From Pseudoxanthomonas gei (GTDB lineage Bacteria; Pseudomonadota; Gammaproteobacteria; Xanthomonadales; Xanthomonadaceae): 64,000 bases of DNA. This document shows positions 8,448 through 16,769 of this stretch, piece by piece; position 1 is the first letter of the stretch, and each line of letters opens with the position of its first letter. The stretch is from assembly GCF_010119615.1 (NCBI RefSeq), contig NZ_QOVG01000007.1, positions 1-64,000 on the forward strand, read 5' to 3'. The position numbers and the translations under genes were made by a program. Under the pieces are notes generated by a model that was given only the letters and a program-made list of their open reading frames with translations, was not told where the DNA came from and did not search any database.

Positions 8448-9088
8448 GCATTGCCCACGCTGGGCGTGCGCTGCTGCTGGCATGCCTGTGCAGTGCCTGC
8501 AGTGCACCCACGCCGCCGCCGCAGGAGGCGACCGGCGCGCCATCACCATCCGCAGCACCCTTGCCATCGCCATCGCCGCCGGCCAGCGCGCCGGCGGTTG
8601 CCGAGACTGCACCACCGGCCGCGCCCCCTGCCGCCGTGATCGAGAACCCGGTGGTGGAAGCTCCGCCAGTCGCCACCGCGCCCGCGCCGGCGCCTGCGCC
8701 GGTGAAGAAGCCCCGCCCCCTCACTGCAGTCAGGGAGCCCGCTCCCAGGCCGCCGTCCGTTGCGGCTGCGCCGGTGCCGGTGCCGGACGCGGCGCCGGTC
8801 CACGCCACGGTCACCACGCTGTCCCGCGGCAAGGGCGTGCCACCGGAAACACGCGAGGTGCTGAAGCGCATCCGTGCCTTGCTGGAGGAACGCAAGGCAA
8901 GCGCCTCGGTCACCGCGCTCGAGGTCCAGCGCATCGGCCTGGAAGGCGAGTCCAGGTTGTGCATCGAATTCCGCAGTGCCGCCGACGCCCAGTCCGCGCT
9001 GGCCGAGATGCGCCGCCTCGCGACAGGCAGCGACCTGCTCGAGATCGCCGAAACCCCCTGCCCCTACCGCAAGGAACCGACCCCATGA
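8444..9088 (+). CDS. Proline/alanine-rich lipoprotein, protease-cassette accessory
   Basis: Unrecognised protein of 214 residues. It starts with GTG overlapping the subtilase stop and ends with a TGA overlapping the next ATG, so it is coupled on both sides. The N-terminus is a signal peptide with a plausible lipobox (LLLAC). Residues of about 25-125 are an extended Pro/Ala tract of the kind used to span periplasm or keep a domain away from the membrane. The final 85 residues form a compact mixed domain with two cysteines. Lying between two proteases, it could be an inhibitor, foldase or scaffold; no family match supports any of these. Confidence 0.7.
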   Translation: MSIAHAGRALLLACLCSACSAPTPPPQEATGAPSPSAAPLPSPSPPASAPAVAETAPPAAPPAAVIENPVVEAPPVATAPAPAPAPVKKPRPLTAVREPAPRPPSVAAAPVPVPDAAPVHATVTTLSRGKGVPPETREVLKRIRALLEERKASASVTALEVQRIGLEGESRLCIEFRSAADAQSALAEMRRLATGSDLLEIAETPCPYRKEPTP

Positions 9089-10473
9089 ATGCAAACCACC
9101 GAACGATCGATGTCTCGCTGCTGAGCCTGGCCCTGGCGTTGGCGCTGGCCGGCTGCAGGAAGGACGAACCTGTCGTCACCCCGCCGGCGGTGCCGGCCGC
9201 CGAGCCGGCTGCCACGCCCGTCGTCACCGACCTCAAGCCCGCCAGCGGCGCCGTGGAACCCACCGACGCCAATATCGCCGCGGCCCAGCAGTCCATCAAG
9301 GAAGCCGCCGATGCCGCGCGCAGGAAATGGCTGGGCAAGACCTTCGAGGAATTCGAAGCCAGCGTGTACAAGGAGCCGGGCGAAGGCGGCAAGTACATCG
9401 TCAACGGCGACATCGCCATTCCCGACCGCAAGCTGCTGCGCGAATTTTTCGAAAAGATGCAGCAGGAAGCCGATGGCGTAGCCCACGGCAAGCTGACCGT
9501 GGCCAGGGCGCTGACCGCGGCCACCACCACCAACGGTGGCGTGGACATCTGGACCAGCGCGAAGAAGAAGCAGCTGGCCTATTGCGTCAGCGATGCCTTC
9601 GGCCCGCACAAGGCCGCCGTCGTGGCCGACATGCAGGCGGCGACCGGGGCCTGGGAGCAGGCCGCCGACGTCGACTTCATCCATGTCGCCGGCCAGGACG
9701 GCAACTGCACCGCCGGCAACCAGAGCGTGGTCTTCGACGTGCGGCCGGTGGACGTGGACGGCGAATACCTGGCGCGCGCGTTCTTCCCCAGCGACCAGCG
9801 CGCCGATCGCAACGTGCTGATCGACAACACCTCGTTCGACCTGACGCCTGGCGAGCCGCTGCAACTGGTCGGCATCCTGCGCCACGAACTGGGCCATGCG
9901 CTGGGCCTGCGCCACGAACACACGCGGCCGGAGGCCGGCATGTGCTTCGAGGATGCCAACGTCATCACCGTCACCGCCTACGACAAGTTCTCGGTCATGC
10001 ACTACCCGCAATGCAACGGCGGCGGCGACTGGTCACTGGTGCTGACCGGCCTGGACAAGGCCGGTTCGGCCTGCCTGTACGGCAAGGGCAGCAACAATCC
10101 GGAGAACCTCAGCCAGTGCACCTACCACGCACCATCCGCGCCGGCGACCGGCACCGCCAGCAGCCAGACCTTCGACAACCAGTCGGTGGCCAAGGATGCG
10201 AAGAAGCAGTACGGGCCGTTCACGGTGAAGCCCGGCACGCTGGCGCAGGTGAAGATGACGGCGGTGGGCGCCAACCCGGGCGATCCGGATCTGTACGTGC
10301 GCTACACCGGCCAGCCCGATACCGCACGCTGGAATTGCCGGCCGTACCTGAGCCATGCCAACGAGACCTGCGAACTGGAAGTGCCGACCAACCGCAGCAA
10401 GATCTACGTCATGGTGCGTGGCTACGCGGCCGGCAATTTCAAGCTGGAGGTGAGTTACGTAAAACCCGATTGA
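9085..10473 (+). CDS. Astacin-like zinc metalloprotease lipoprotein with PPC-like tail
   Basis: Metzincin of 462 residues. A signal peptide with lipobox LALAGC predicts membrane anchoring. The zinc site HELGHALGLRHEH (His267, Glu268, His271, His277) and the Met-turn SVMHY (Met305) match the astacin-type arrangement HExxHxxGxxHEH...SxMHY. Six or more cysteines in the mature part suggest disulfides. The last 110 residues resemble a bacterial pre-peptidase C-terminal (PPC) domain, usually removed or used in secretion. The ATG overlaps the stop of the preceding lipoprotein gene (ATGA). It is the last gene of the cassette; the convergent lepB ends 30 nt further on. Confidence 0.87.
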   Translation: MNANHRTIDVSLLSLALALALAGCRKDEPVVTPPAVPAAEPAATPVVTDLKPASGAVEPTDANIAAAQQSIKEAADAARRKWLGKTFEEFEASVYKEPGEGGKYIVNGDIAIPDRKLLREFFEKMQQEADGVAHGKLTVARALTAATTTNGGVDIWTSAKKKQLAYCVSDAFGPHKAAVVADMQAATGAWEQAADVDFIHVAGQDGNCTAGNQSVVFDVRPVDVDGEYLARAFFPSDQRADRNVLIDNTSFDLTPGEPLQLVGILRHELGHALGLRHEHTRPEAGMCFEDANVITVTAYDKFSVMHYPQCNGGGDWSLVLTGLDKAGSACLYGKGSNNPENLSQCTYHAPSAPATGTASSQTFDNQSVAKDAKKQYGPFTVKPGTLAQVKMTAVGANPGDPDLYVRYTGQPDTARWNCRPYLSHANETCELEVPTNRSKIYVMVRGYAAGNFKLEVSYVKPD

Positions 10474-10503
10474 GAGTCTGTGATCGAAGCTGGCGCCATA
10501 CCG

Positions 10504-11130
10504 TCACAGGCCGCGCCAGCCCAGGCCCTCGTCGCGGCGGTAGTAGACGGCCACGGCCCGCCCATACAGCGCCGTGGCGGGCACCAGCCCGAAGAATCGC
10601 CCGTCATGGCTGTTGCCGCGCGCATCGCCCAGCATCAGCACCTGGCCGGCGGGCACGGTCAACCCATGGATGTCGGGCCCGCCGCCATGGCTGAGGTTGA
10701 GCGTGGCGCGATGGCTGAGGAAGAGCTCGGTATCGCTGTCGGCCACGGTCGCCATCGGCGCGCCGTTGAGGCTGAGCCTGCCGTCTTCCAGCTCCACTTC
10801 ATCGCCAGCCACCGCCGCCACGCGCTTGATCAGGCGGGTGCCGTCCTCCGGCGAGTCGAATACGGCGATGTCGCCGCGCTGCGGGGCGCCGGTTTCCACC
10901 AGCGTGATGTCGGTGAACGGCAGGCGGATGCCGTAGGCGCGCATGTCGACGGCGACGCGATCGCCGACTTCCAGCGTGTGTTCCATCGATCCCGACGGCA
11001 CCGAGTAATGGTTGGCCAGCGAATCGCGCGCGGCGGCCAGCAGGAGCAGCATGGCCACGATCTGCGGCAGTTCCCGGCGCAGCCAGTGCTTGCCGCTGGC
11101 GGCTGGTGTGGGCGGGATTTCATGCGGCAT
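10504..11130 (-). CDS. lepB: Signal peptidase I
   Basis: Membrane-bound leader peptidase of 208 residues that removes signal peptides from exported proteins. A single N-terminal transmembrane segment (about residues 21-34) is followed by the catalytic Ser48 in PSGSMEH and Lys102 in TRLIKRVAAVAGD. The GDARGNSHDGRFFG box is also present. It is shorter than E. coli LepB, with one anchor rather than two. The ATG was chosen because an upstream in-frame extension is arginine-rich and lacks family character. It stands alone rather than in the lepA-lepB-rnc order, so it is likely a second or atypical signal peptidase (an inference). It converges on the protease cassette. Confidence 0.85.
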   Translation of the reverse strand: MPHEIPPTPAASGKHWLRRELPQIVAMLLLLAAARDSLANHYSVPSGSMEHTLEVGDRVAVDMRAYGIRLPFTDITLVETGAPQRGDIAVFDSPEDGTRLIKRVAAVAGDEVELEDGRLSLNGAPMATVADSDTELFLSHRATLNLSHGGGPDIHGLTVPAGQVLMLGDARGNSHDGRFFGLVPATALYGRAVAVYYRRDEGLGWRGL

Positions 11131-11218
11131 CGCCTTGCTCCGGTTCACGTCCGAAGGCAGTAGTCCACGAAAGCCGGGCCGTGCGCATATGCCAGGCGTC
11201 ACCGGGACTTGCGGCGGA

Positions 11219-11346
11219 GGGCGGGTCTTGACCCGCCATTGCCATCTTGCCGCTGCCGATGGCAACCAGCGAAATGAGCGTGTGCCACTACAAATGCATG
11301 CTGTTCAATCGCAATCGCAGTGGCAATGGCGGGCCGGGGCCCGCCC
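11219..11346. repeat. REP-like inverted pair between uvrD and lepB
   Basis: Two GC-rich hairpins face each other. One (11219-11244) has arms GGCGGGTC/GACCCGCC and the other (11321-11346) has GGCGGGCC/GGCCCGCC. Each is flanked by the same word, ATTGCCA on one side and TGGCAAT on the other, so the unit is a large inverted repeat with a 76-nt centre. It fills most of the gap between uvrD and lepB and probably ends the uvrD transcript. Confidence 0.65.
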
Positions 11347-11350
11347 TATG

Positions 11351-13543
11351 TCATACGACCTGCAGGTTGGCGTAGGCCAGCACCAGCCACTTGCTGCCTT
11401 CGTCGTCGAAGTTCACCTGCACGCGCGCATGCGCGCCGGTGCCTTCGTAGTCGGTGACCACGCCGGAACCGAACTTGGCATGCACCACGTTGGCGCCCAT
11501 CTTCAGCGGTGGCGCCTCGATGCTGGCGTGGCCGGCATTGCGCGACGGGCCGCCGGAATAACTGCGCGATACCTGCACCTTGGGCCGCACCTCGTGCAGC
11601 AGGTGCGGCGGGATCTCGCGCAGGAAGCGCGAGGGAATGCCGTACATGTCCTGGCCGTGGATGCGCCGGGTCTCGGCATAACTGAGCACCAGCTTCTGCC
11701 GCGCGCGGGTGATGCCCACGTAGGCCAGCCGGCGTTCCTCCTCCAGGCGTCCGCTCTCGTCCAGCGACTTGCTGCTGGGGAACAGGCCTTCCTCCAGGCC
11801 GCCCAGGAACACGACCGGGAATTCCAGGCCCTTGGCCGAATGCAGCGTCATCAGCTGCACGCCGTCCTCGTCGGCCTGGGCCTGGCCTTCGCCGGCTTCC
11901 AGCGAGGCGTAGGACAGGAAGGCGACCAGGTCGCTCATGCCGGCGATCTCTTCCTCGTCGCGGCGCTCGAAGCGCGAGGCCACCGACACCAGTTCGTCGA
12001 GGTTCTCGGTGCGCGAATCGAGCTGGCCACGGCTCTCGTTGAGGTAGAACTCGCGCAGGCCCGAGCGCATCAGCACGTGGTCGATCTTGTCCTTGAGCTC
12101 CAGCTCGGCCACTTCCACCGACAACGCCTCGACCAGGGTGATGAAACCGCCCAGTGCATTGCGCGCGCGGCCCGCCAGCTCGTTGCCGATGGACAGCTCG
12201 CGCGCCGATTCGAACAGCGACTGCGACTGCGAACGCGCGCGCTTGCGCACTTCGTCCAGGGTGCGATCGCCGATGCCGCGCGCCGGCGTGTTGACGGCGC
12301 GTTCGAAGGCCGCGTCATCACTGCGGTTGCCGACCATGCGCAGGTAGGCCAGGGTGTCCTTGATTTCGGCGCGCTCGAAGAAGCGCATGCCGCCGTACAC
12401 GCGGAACGGCACGCGCGGCTCGGCCTGCAACCGCTCTTCGAACGCGCGTGACTGGGCGTTGCTGCGGTAGAGGATGGCGCAGTCGCCGTAGCTGCCGCCG
12501 TCGCGCACCCACTGGCGGATGCGTTCGACCACGAAGCCGGCTTCGTCGACCTCGTTGTAGCCGGCATACAGGTCAATGGGCTCGCCTTCGCCGGTATCGG
12601 TCCACAACTGCTTGCCGATGCGGTCGGGATTGTGCGCGATGACCGCGTTGGCCGCGCCCAGGATATTGGCGCTGGAGCGGTAGTTCTGCTCCAGGCGGAT
12701 GGTCCGGGCGCTGTCGAAGTCCTTGAGGAAACGCTGCACGTTCTCGACCTTGGCGCCGCGCCAGCCATAGATGGCCTGGTCGTCGTCGCCGACCACGAAC
12801 ACGTGTCCCGTGTCGCCGGCCAGCAGGCGCACGAAGCCGTACTGCACCGCGTTGGTGTCCTGGAATTCGTCGACCAGGATTTCGCGGAAACGCGAGCGGT
12901 AATGGTTGAGCAACGCCGGGGTGTCGCGCAGCAGCTCGTGCGCGCGCAGCAGCAGTTCGGCGAAATCGACCAGGCCGGCACGGTCGCAGCGTTCCTGGTA
13001 CAGCGCATAGGCGCGGCGCAGCGTGTCGGTCCACTGGTCGTCGCCGGGCTGGATGTGTTCGGCGCGCCGGCCTTCGTCCTTCTGCGCGTTGATCCACCAG
13101 GCGATCTGCCGCGGCGGGAAACGCGCGTCGTCCAGTTCCAGCTGCTGCACCACGCGCTTGACCAGCCGCAACTGGTCGTCCGAATCCAGCACCTGGAAGC
13201 TTTCCGGCAGCTTCGCGTCCTGCCAGTGCAGGCGCAGCAGGCGATGGGCCAGTCCGTGGAAGGTGCCGATCCACATGCCGCGGTTGCCCGGGCCCGATCC
13301 GGACTGGCCCAGTTGCGCGGCCGCGCGATGGCGCATCTCGTCGGCGGCCTTGTTGGTGAAGGTGACCGCCAGGATGCCGTGCACCGGCACGCCATGCACC
13401 TCGTGCAGCCAGGCGATGCGATGGGTCAGCACGCGGGTCTTGCCCGAGCCGGCGCCCGCAAGCACGAGGTAGTGACCGGGCGCGGCGGAGACCGCTTCGC
13501 GCTGCGCCGGGTTCAGGTCATCGAGTAGGTGAGAGACATCCAC
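11351..13543 (-). CDS. uvrD: DNA helicase II (UvrD family)
   Basis: Superfamily 1 3'-5' helicase of 730 residues, which removes the UvrABC-incised strand in nucleotide excision repair and unwinds DNA in mismatch repair. The Walker A motif AGAGSGKT is at residues 29-36, the DEFQDTN Walker B motif lies near 225, and QNYRSS follows near 290. The C-terminal Tudor-like tail (GANVVHAKFGSG...) is typical of UvrD/PcrA and separates it from Rep. Translation begins at GTG; TAAACT lies 6 nt upstream, inside the end of the neighbouring yqhA-like gene, again suggesting a leaderless message. Confidence 0.95.
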   Translation of the reverse strand: MDVSHLLDDLNPAQREAVSAAPGHYLVLAGAGSGKTRVLTHRIAWLHEVHGVPVHGILAVTFTNKAADEMRHRAAAQLGQSGSGPGNRGMWIGTFHGLAHRLLRLHWQDAKLPESFQVLDSDDQLRLVKRVVQQLELDDARFPPRQIAWWINAQKDEGRRAEHIQPGDDQWTDTLRRAYALYQERCDRAGLVDFAELLLRAHELLRDTPALLNHYRSRFREILVDEFQDTNAVQYGFVRLLAGDTGHVFVVGDDDQAIYGWRGAKVENVQRFLKDFDSARTIRLEQNYRSSANILGAANAVIAHNPDRIGKQLWTDTGEGEPIDLYAGYNEVDEAGFVVERIRQWVRDGGSYGDCAILYRSNAQSRAFEERLQAEPRVPFRVYGGMRFFERAEIKDTLAYLRMVGNRSDDAAFERAVNTPARGIGDRTLDEVRKRARSQSQSLFESARELSIGNELAGRARNALGGFITLVEALSVEVAELELKDKIDHVLMRSGLREFYLNESRGQLDSRTENLDELVSVASRFERRDEEEIAGMSDLVAFLSYASLEAGEGQAQADEDGVQLMTLHSAKGLEFPVVFLGGLEEGLFPSSKSLDESGRLEEERRLAYVGITRARQKLVLSYAETRRIHGQDMYGIPSRFLREIPPHLLHEVRPKVQVSRSYSGGPSRNAGHASIEAPPLKMGANVVHAKFGSGVVTDYEGTGAHARVQVNFDDEGSKWLVLAYANLQVV

Positions 13544-13549
13544 TACGTG

Positions 13550-13555
13550 AGTTTA
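13550..13555 (-). promoter_or_regulatory. -10 hexamer of uvrD, leaderless arrangement
   Basis: TAAACT on the minus strand lies exactly 6 nt before the GTG start of uvrD and overlaps the stop codon of the upstream YqhA-family gene. uvrD may therefore have its own promoter despite sitting 9 nt behind that gene. Confidence 0.35.
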
Positions 13556-14185
13556 GTGCGCAGCGGCCTTGACCTTGTGATTGTCGTTCTGCATGAGCTT
13601 GTCGGTATAGGCGATACCGATGGCCGAGAGGATGAACACCGTATGGATGATCGTCTGCCAGAGGACGCCGATTTGCGTGGCCGTCGTGCAGGTCTTGACC
13701 TTCGAGGCTGCGCTCCTGGCGATGTCGGCCGCAGCGAAGGCATCGGCCGTTCCGCAAAAAGGAAGTTCGCCCAACCCGCCCACTTCGATGAAGGTCTTGA
13801 GCAGGTGGATAGAGGAGATGCCGATGATGGCCATCGCCAGCTTGACCTTCAGGACCGAAGCATTGACGTGACTCAGCCATTCAGGCTGGTCCGGGTGGTT
13901 CTCCAGGCGCAAACGCGAGACGAAGGTCTCGTAGCCACCTACGATCACCATCATCAGCAGGTTGGAAATCATCACCACGTCGATCAGGCCCAGCACCAGC
14001 AACATGATGTCCTGCTCGCTCAGGCTGGTGGCGCCATGCACCAGGTGCCACAGCTCCTTGATGAACAGCACGACATAGACGCCTTGGGCCACGATCAGGC
14101 CGAGGTAAAGCGGCAGCTGCAGCCAGCGCGAGCTGAAGATCAGGGCCGGCAGGGGGCCAAGGCGGGCGGGTCGGTCGGGCTGCAT
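13553..14185 (-). CDS. YqhA family (UPF0114) inner-membrane protein
   Basis: Integral membrane protein of 210 residues with the YqhA/UPF0114 sequence signature: a first hydrophobic segment near residues 24-46, conserved [22 protein letters not shown] across the second, and further segments near 115-130 and 170-190. The family's function is unknown. An insert rich in alanine with two cysteines (around residues 145-168) separates the last two membrane segments. It lies just upstream of uvrD on the same strand and may share transcripts with it. Confidence 0.85.
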   Translation of the reverse strand: MQPDRPARLGPLPALIFSSRWLQLPLYLGLIVAQGVYVVLFIKELWHLVHGATSLSEQDIMLLVLGLIDVVMISNLLMMVIVGGYETFVSRLRLENHPDQPEWLSHVNASVLKVKLAMAIIGISSIHLLKTFIEVGGLGELPFCGTADAFAAADIARSAASKVKTCTTATQIGVLWQTIIHTVFILSAIGIAYTDKLMQNDNHKVKAAAH

Positions 14186-14297
14186 GGGATCGGAATGCTG
14201 CGTTGCGGGAATCGGGCAGGTTACCGGCCCATGGTGACGCTGCCAAGCACGACGGCGGGGCTACACTCGGTTTCCCCCGCCCTGCAACGAGCTCAGC

Positions 14298-15014
14298 ATG
14301 ATCGACCTGCACTACTGGCCCACCCCCAACGGCCACAAGATCACCCTGCTGCTGGAAGAACTGGTCGACGCCGGCCATGCGCTGGAATACGCGATCAAGC
14401 CGGTGAACATCGGCGCCGGCGACCAGTTCAAGCCCGACTACCTGGCCATTTCGCCCAACAACAAGATGCCGGCGATCGTGGACCACGCACCTGCCGACGG
14501 CGGCGCGCCGGTGAGCGTGTTCGAATCCGGCGCGATCCTGCAGTACCTGGCCGAAAAGACCGGCCTGTTCCTGCCGCAGGACCTGCGCGGACGCATGGCC
14601 ACCCTGGAATGGCTGTACTGGCAGATGGGAGGACTGGGTCCGATGAGCGGGCAGATGGGTCACTTCAATGTCTACGCACCCGAGCCCATCGCCTATGCCA
14701 TCGAACGCTACGGCAACGAGGTGGCGCGCCTGCACGGGGTCATGGACCAGCGGCTTGCACGCAACGAGTTCCTGGCCGGGGACGACTACAGCATCGCCGA
14801 CATGGCCAGCTATCCGTGGATCGGTGCCTACGACGCACTGCCCGCCGATTTCGCCCGCTTCCCGCACCTGCGGCGCTGGCATGACGCCATCGCCTCACGC
14901 CCGGCCACCGCGCGTGCCTATGCGTGGAAGCACAAGGTGAACCCGCAGGCCGGGCAGCCGTTGAGCGAGGAGGAACGCAGGCATCTGTTCGGGCAAGGCC
15001 CACAGCAGAAATAA
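14298..15014 (+). CDS. Glutathione S-transferase family protein (YghU/YfcG-like)
   Basis: Cytosolic protein of 238 residues with an N-terminal thioredoxin-fold GST domain (about 1-85) and a C-terminal helical domain. HYWPTPNGHKITLLLEE and FESGAILQYLAEK match the disulfide-oxidoreductase GST group of E. coli YghU and YfcG, which use bound glutathione to reduce disulfides. It has no catalytic N-terminal Cys or Tyr in the classic position; Thr8 and Asn10 are in the active-site area as in that group. A TACACT -10 element lies at 14262-14267, 30 nt before the ATG. It is monocistronic, followed by a repeat element. Confidence 0.85.
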   Translation: MIDLHYWPTPNGHKITLLLEELVDAGHALEYAIKPVNIGAGDQFKPDYLAISPNNKMPAIVDHAPADGGAPVSVFESGAILQYLAEKTGLFLPQDLRGRMATLEWLYWQMGGLGPMSGQMGHFNVYAPEPIAYAIERYGNEVARLHGVMDQRLARNEFLAGDDYSIADMASYPWIGAYDALPADFARFPHLRRWHDAIASRPATARAYAWKHKVNPQAGQPLSEEERRHLFGQGPQQK

Positions 15015-15096
15015 TGTTCGTCATCCTGGCGCAGATGGGGTTCGAACTCCTGGGAACCGCGCATCCGCAACCCACGCAAAAAGCACAGGGCACGCC

Positions 15097-15297
15097 CTCT
15101 CCCCTTGTGGGGGAGGGTGCCGAAGGCGGGAGAGGGGAAGGCCGGAGCCAGTAACCCATCCAGTCAAACGGATTTTTCGAATGCAGCATTGCTGCAATGA
15201 GTTCCGCACTCGAGACGTCGGAACAGCGGATTTAATGCAGGCTCCGGCCTTCCCCTCTCCCGGCCTGTCGGCCACCCTCTCCCGCAAGGGGAGAGGG
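15097..15297. repeat. About 200-bp element with imperfect inverted G/C-rich arms
   Basis: The intergenic stretch 15015-15341 holds this element and no gene. The left arm (15097-15150) and right arm (15238-15297) are near-perfect reverse complements of about 55 nt, sharing CTCTCCCC, GGAGAGGG, GGAAGGCCGGAGCC and matching punctuation. About 90 nt of unique sequence separates them. The size and TIR-like arms resemble a MITE or a REP doublet (BIME). No obvious target-site duplication was recognised. Confidence 0.65.
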
Positions 15298-15341
15298 GCG
15301 CAAACCAGACAAGCTTCCGCATAATCAAACGAGATGACCTG

Positions 15342-16664
15342 ATGCGATTCCTGCTGGCCACCCTGATGATGATTTCAAGCACCGTCCACGCTGCTCACGC
15401 GCCGGCTATTGCGGGCACCGACACCTCGCGCAACACGCTCGATCCCATCGCCGAGGCCTACGTCCACCTCAGCCTGGAGATCGGCGAGCACGAACCCGGT
15501 TATATCGACGCCTACTACGGGCCGCAGGAGTGGGCGCGCCAGGCCAGGCAATCCCCGCGCGCCTTGGCTGAGTTGCGCACTGCCGCCGAGGCGCTGCTGA
15601 AACAGGTCTCGGCGGTCGACGAGGCGGGACTCGATCCGCTGGAAGTGCGCCGCAAGCGCCTGCTCGCCGCCCAGCTGGTCGCGGCGCGCACGCGCATGGC
15701 CATGCTCGCGGGCGAAGCGCTGCCGTTCGAGCAGGAAGCCGAAGGCCTGTATGCACTGCGCCCGGTCCTGAAACCGCGCACCGCCTACGACCCGGCGCTG
15801 CAGCGCCTGGAAGCGCAGTTCCCCGGCACCGGTCCGCTGTGGCAACGCGTCGATGCCTTCGCCAGCACCACGGCCATTCCGGCCGACCGGCTGCAGGCGG
15901 TCATGCATGCGTCGATCGAGGAGTGCAAGCGGCGCACGCTGGCGCATATCGCGTTGCCGAAGGACGAAAAGTTCAGCCTGGAACTGGTCACCGGCCAGCC
16001 CTGGTCCGGCTACAACTGGTACAAGGGCGATGCCACCAGCCTGATCCAGATCAACACCGACCTGCCGGTACTGATGAGCCGTGCCGTCGACCTGGGCTGC
16101 CACGAAGGCTATCCCGGCCACCATGTGCTGAACCTGCTGCTCGAGCAGCGCCTGTCGAAGCAGCGCGGCTGGATCGAGTTCACCGTGTATCCGCTGTACA
16201 GCCCGATGTCGCTGATCGCCGAGGGCTCGGCCAACTTCGGCATTGAACTGGCCTTTCCCGGCAACGAAAAGGAAACCTTCGAACGCGACGTACTGTATCC
16301 ACTGGCCGGGCTGGATCCGGCGCTGGCCGCGCGCGACGCGCGCCTGCAGCAGGCGCGCAGCGAACTGGCCGGCGCGCGCCTGACCATCGCCCGCGACTAC
16401 CTGGACCACCGCATCGACCGCGCCGAGGCCGTGCGCCTGGCGCAGCACTACCAGTTGCTGTCACCGCAACGCGCCGAGCAGTCGATCGCCTTCACCGACA
16501 AATACCGCAGCTACGTCATCAACTACGGACTCGGCCAGGAACTGGTGCGCGCGCATGTCGACGCCGCCGGCGCCACCGCACCGGCGCGCTGGGCGGCCAT
16601 GGAACGGATCCTTTCCGAGCCCACGCTGCCTTCCGACCTCATGCCCGGGCCAAGCGGCCGCTAA
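15342..16664 (+). CDS. Exported DUF885-like protein (short form)
   Basis: Protein of 440 residues with a signal peptide (cleavage near VHAAHA). It carries HEGYPGHH starting at His254, the hallmark of DUF885 proteins, which resemble zinc metallopeptidases (HExxPGHH-type). A downstream acidic residue in EGSANFGIE fits a third metal ligand. It is shorter than typical DUF885 proteins (about 580-600 residues) and only weakly like the full-length paralogue immediately downstream. CATAAT at 15320-15325 may be its -10. A peptidase role is inferred from the motif and not established. Confidence 0.7.
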   Translation: MRFLLATLMMISSTVHAAHAPAIAGTDTSRNTLDPIAEAYVHLSLEIGEHEPGYIDAYYGPQEWARQARQSPRALAELRTAAEALLKQVSAVDEAGLDPLEVRRKRLLAAQLVAARTRMAMLAGEALPFEQEAEGLYALRPVLKPRTAYDPALQRLEAQFPGTGPLWQRVDAFASTTAIPADRLQAVMHASIEECKRRTLAHIALPKDEKFSLELVTGQPWSGYNWYKGDATSLIQINTDLPVLMSRAVDLGCHEGYPGHHVLNLLLEQRLSKQRGWIEFTVYPLYSPMSLIAEGSANFGIELAFPGNEKETFERDVLYPLAGLDPALAARDARLQQARSELAGARLTIARDYLDHRIDRAEAVRLAQHYQLLSPQRAEQSIAFTDKYRSYVINYGLGQELVRAHVDAAGATAPARWAAMERILSEPTLPSDLMPGPSGR

Positions 16665-16730
16665 CCGCGGCGAAGGCCCTGCGTCTGCCCGGCGTGACCT
16701 ACGGCGCATTGCCCGCGGATTGACGACCGC

Positions 16731-16769
16731 GTAGGGTCGGCGGACTCACTGCCTGGAAGTCCGCCGATG
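16731..16769 (+). repeat. GTAG-type hairpin ending on the start codon of a DUF885 gene
   Basis: GTAG (16731-16734) is followed by TCGGCGGACT, an 11-nt loop and AGTCCGCCGA, whose last base is the A of the ATG at 16767. In RNA the only Shine-Dalgarno-like stretch (GGAA) sits in the loop. It is either a REP copy that landed on the start or a translational control hairpin. Confidence 0.55.
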
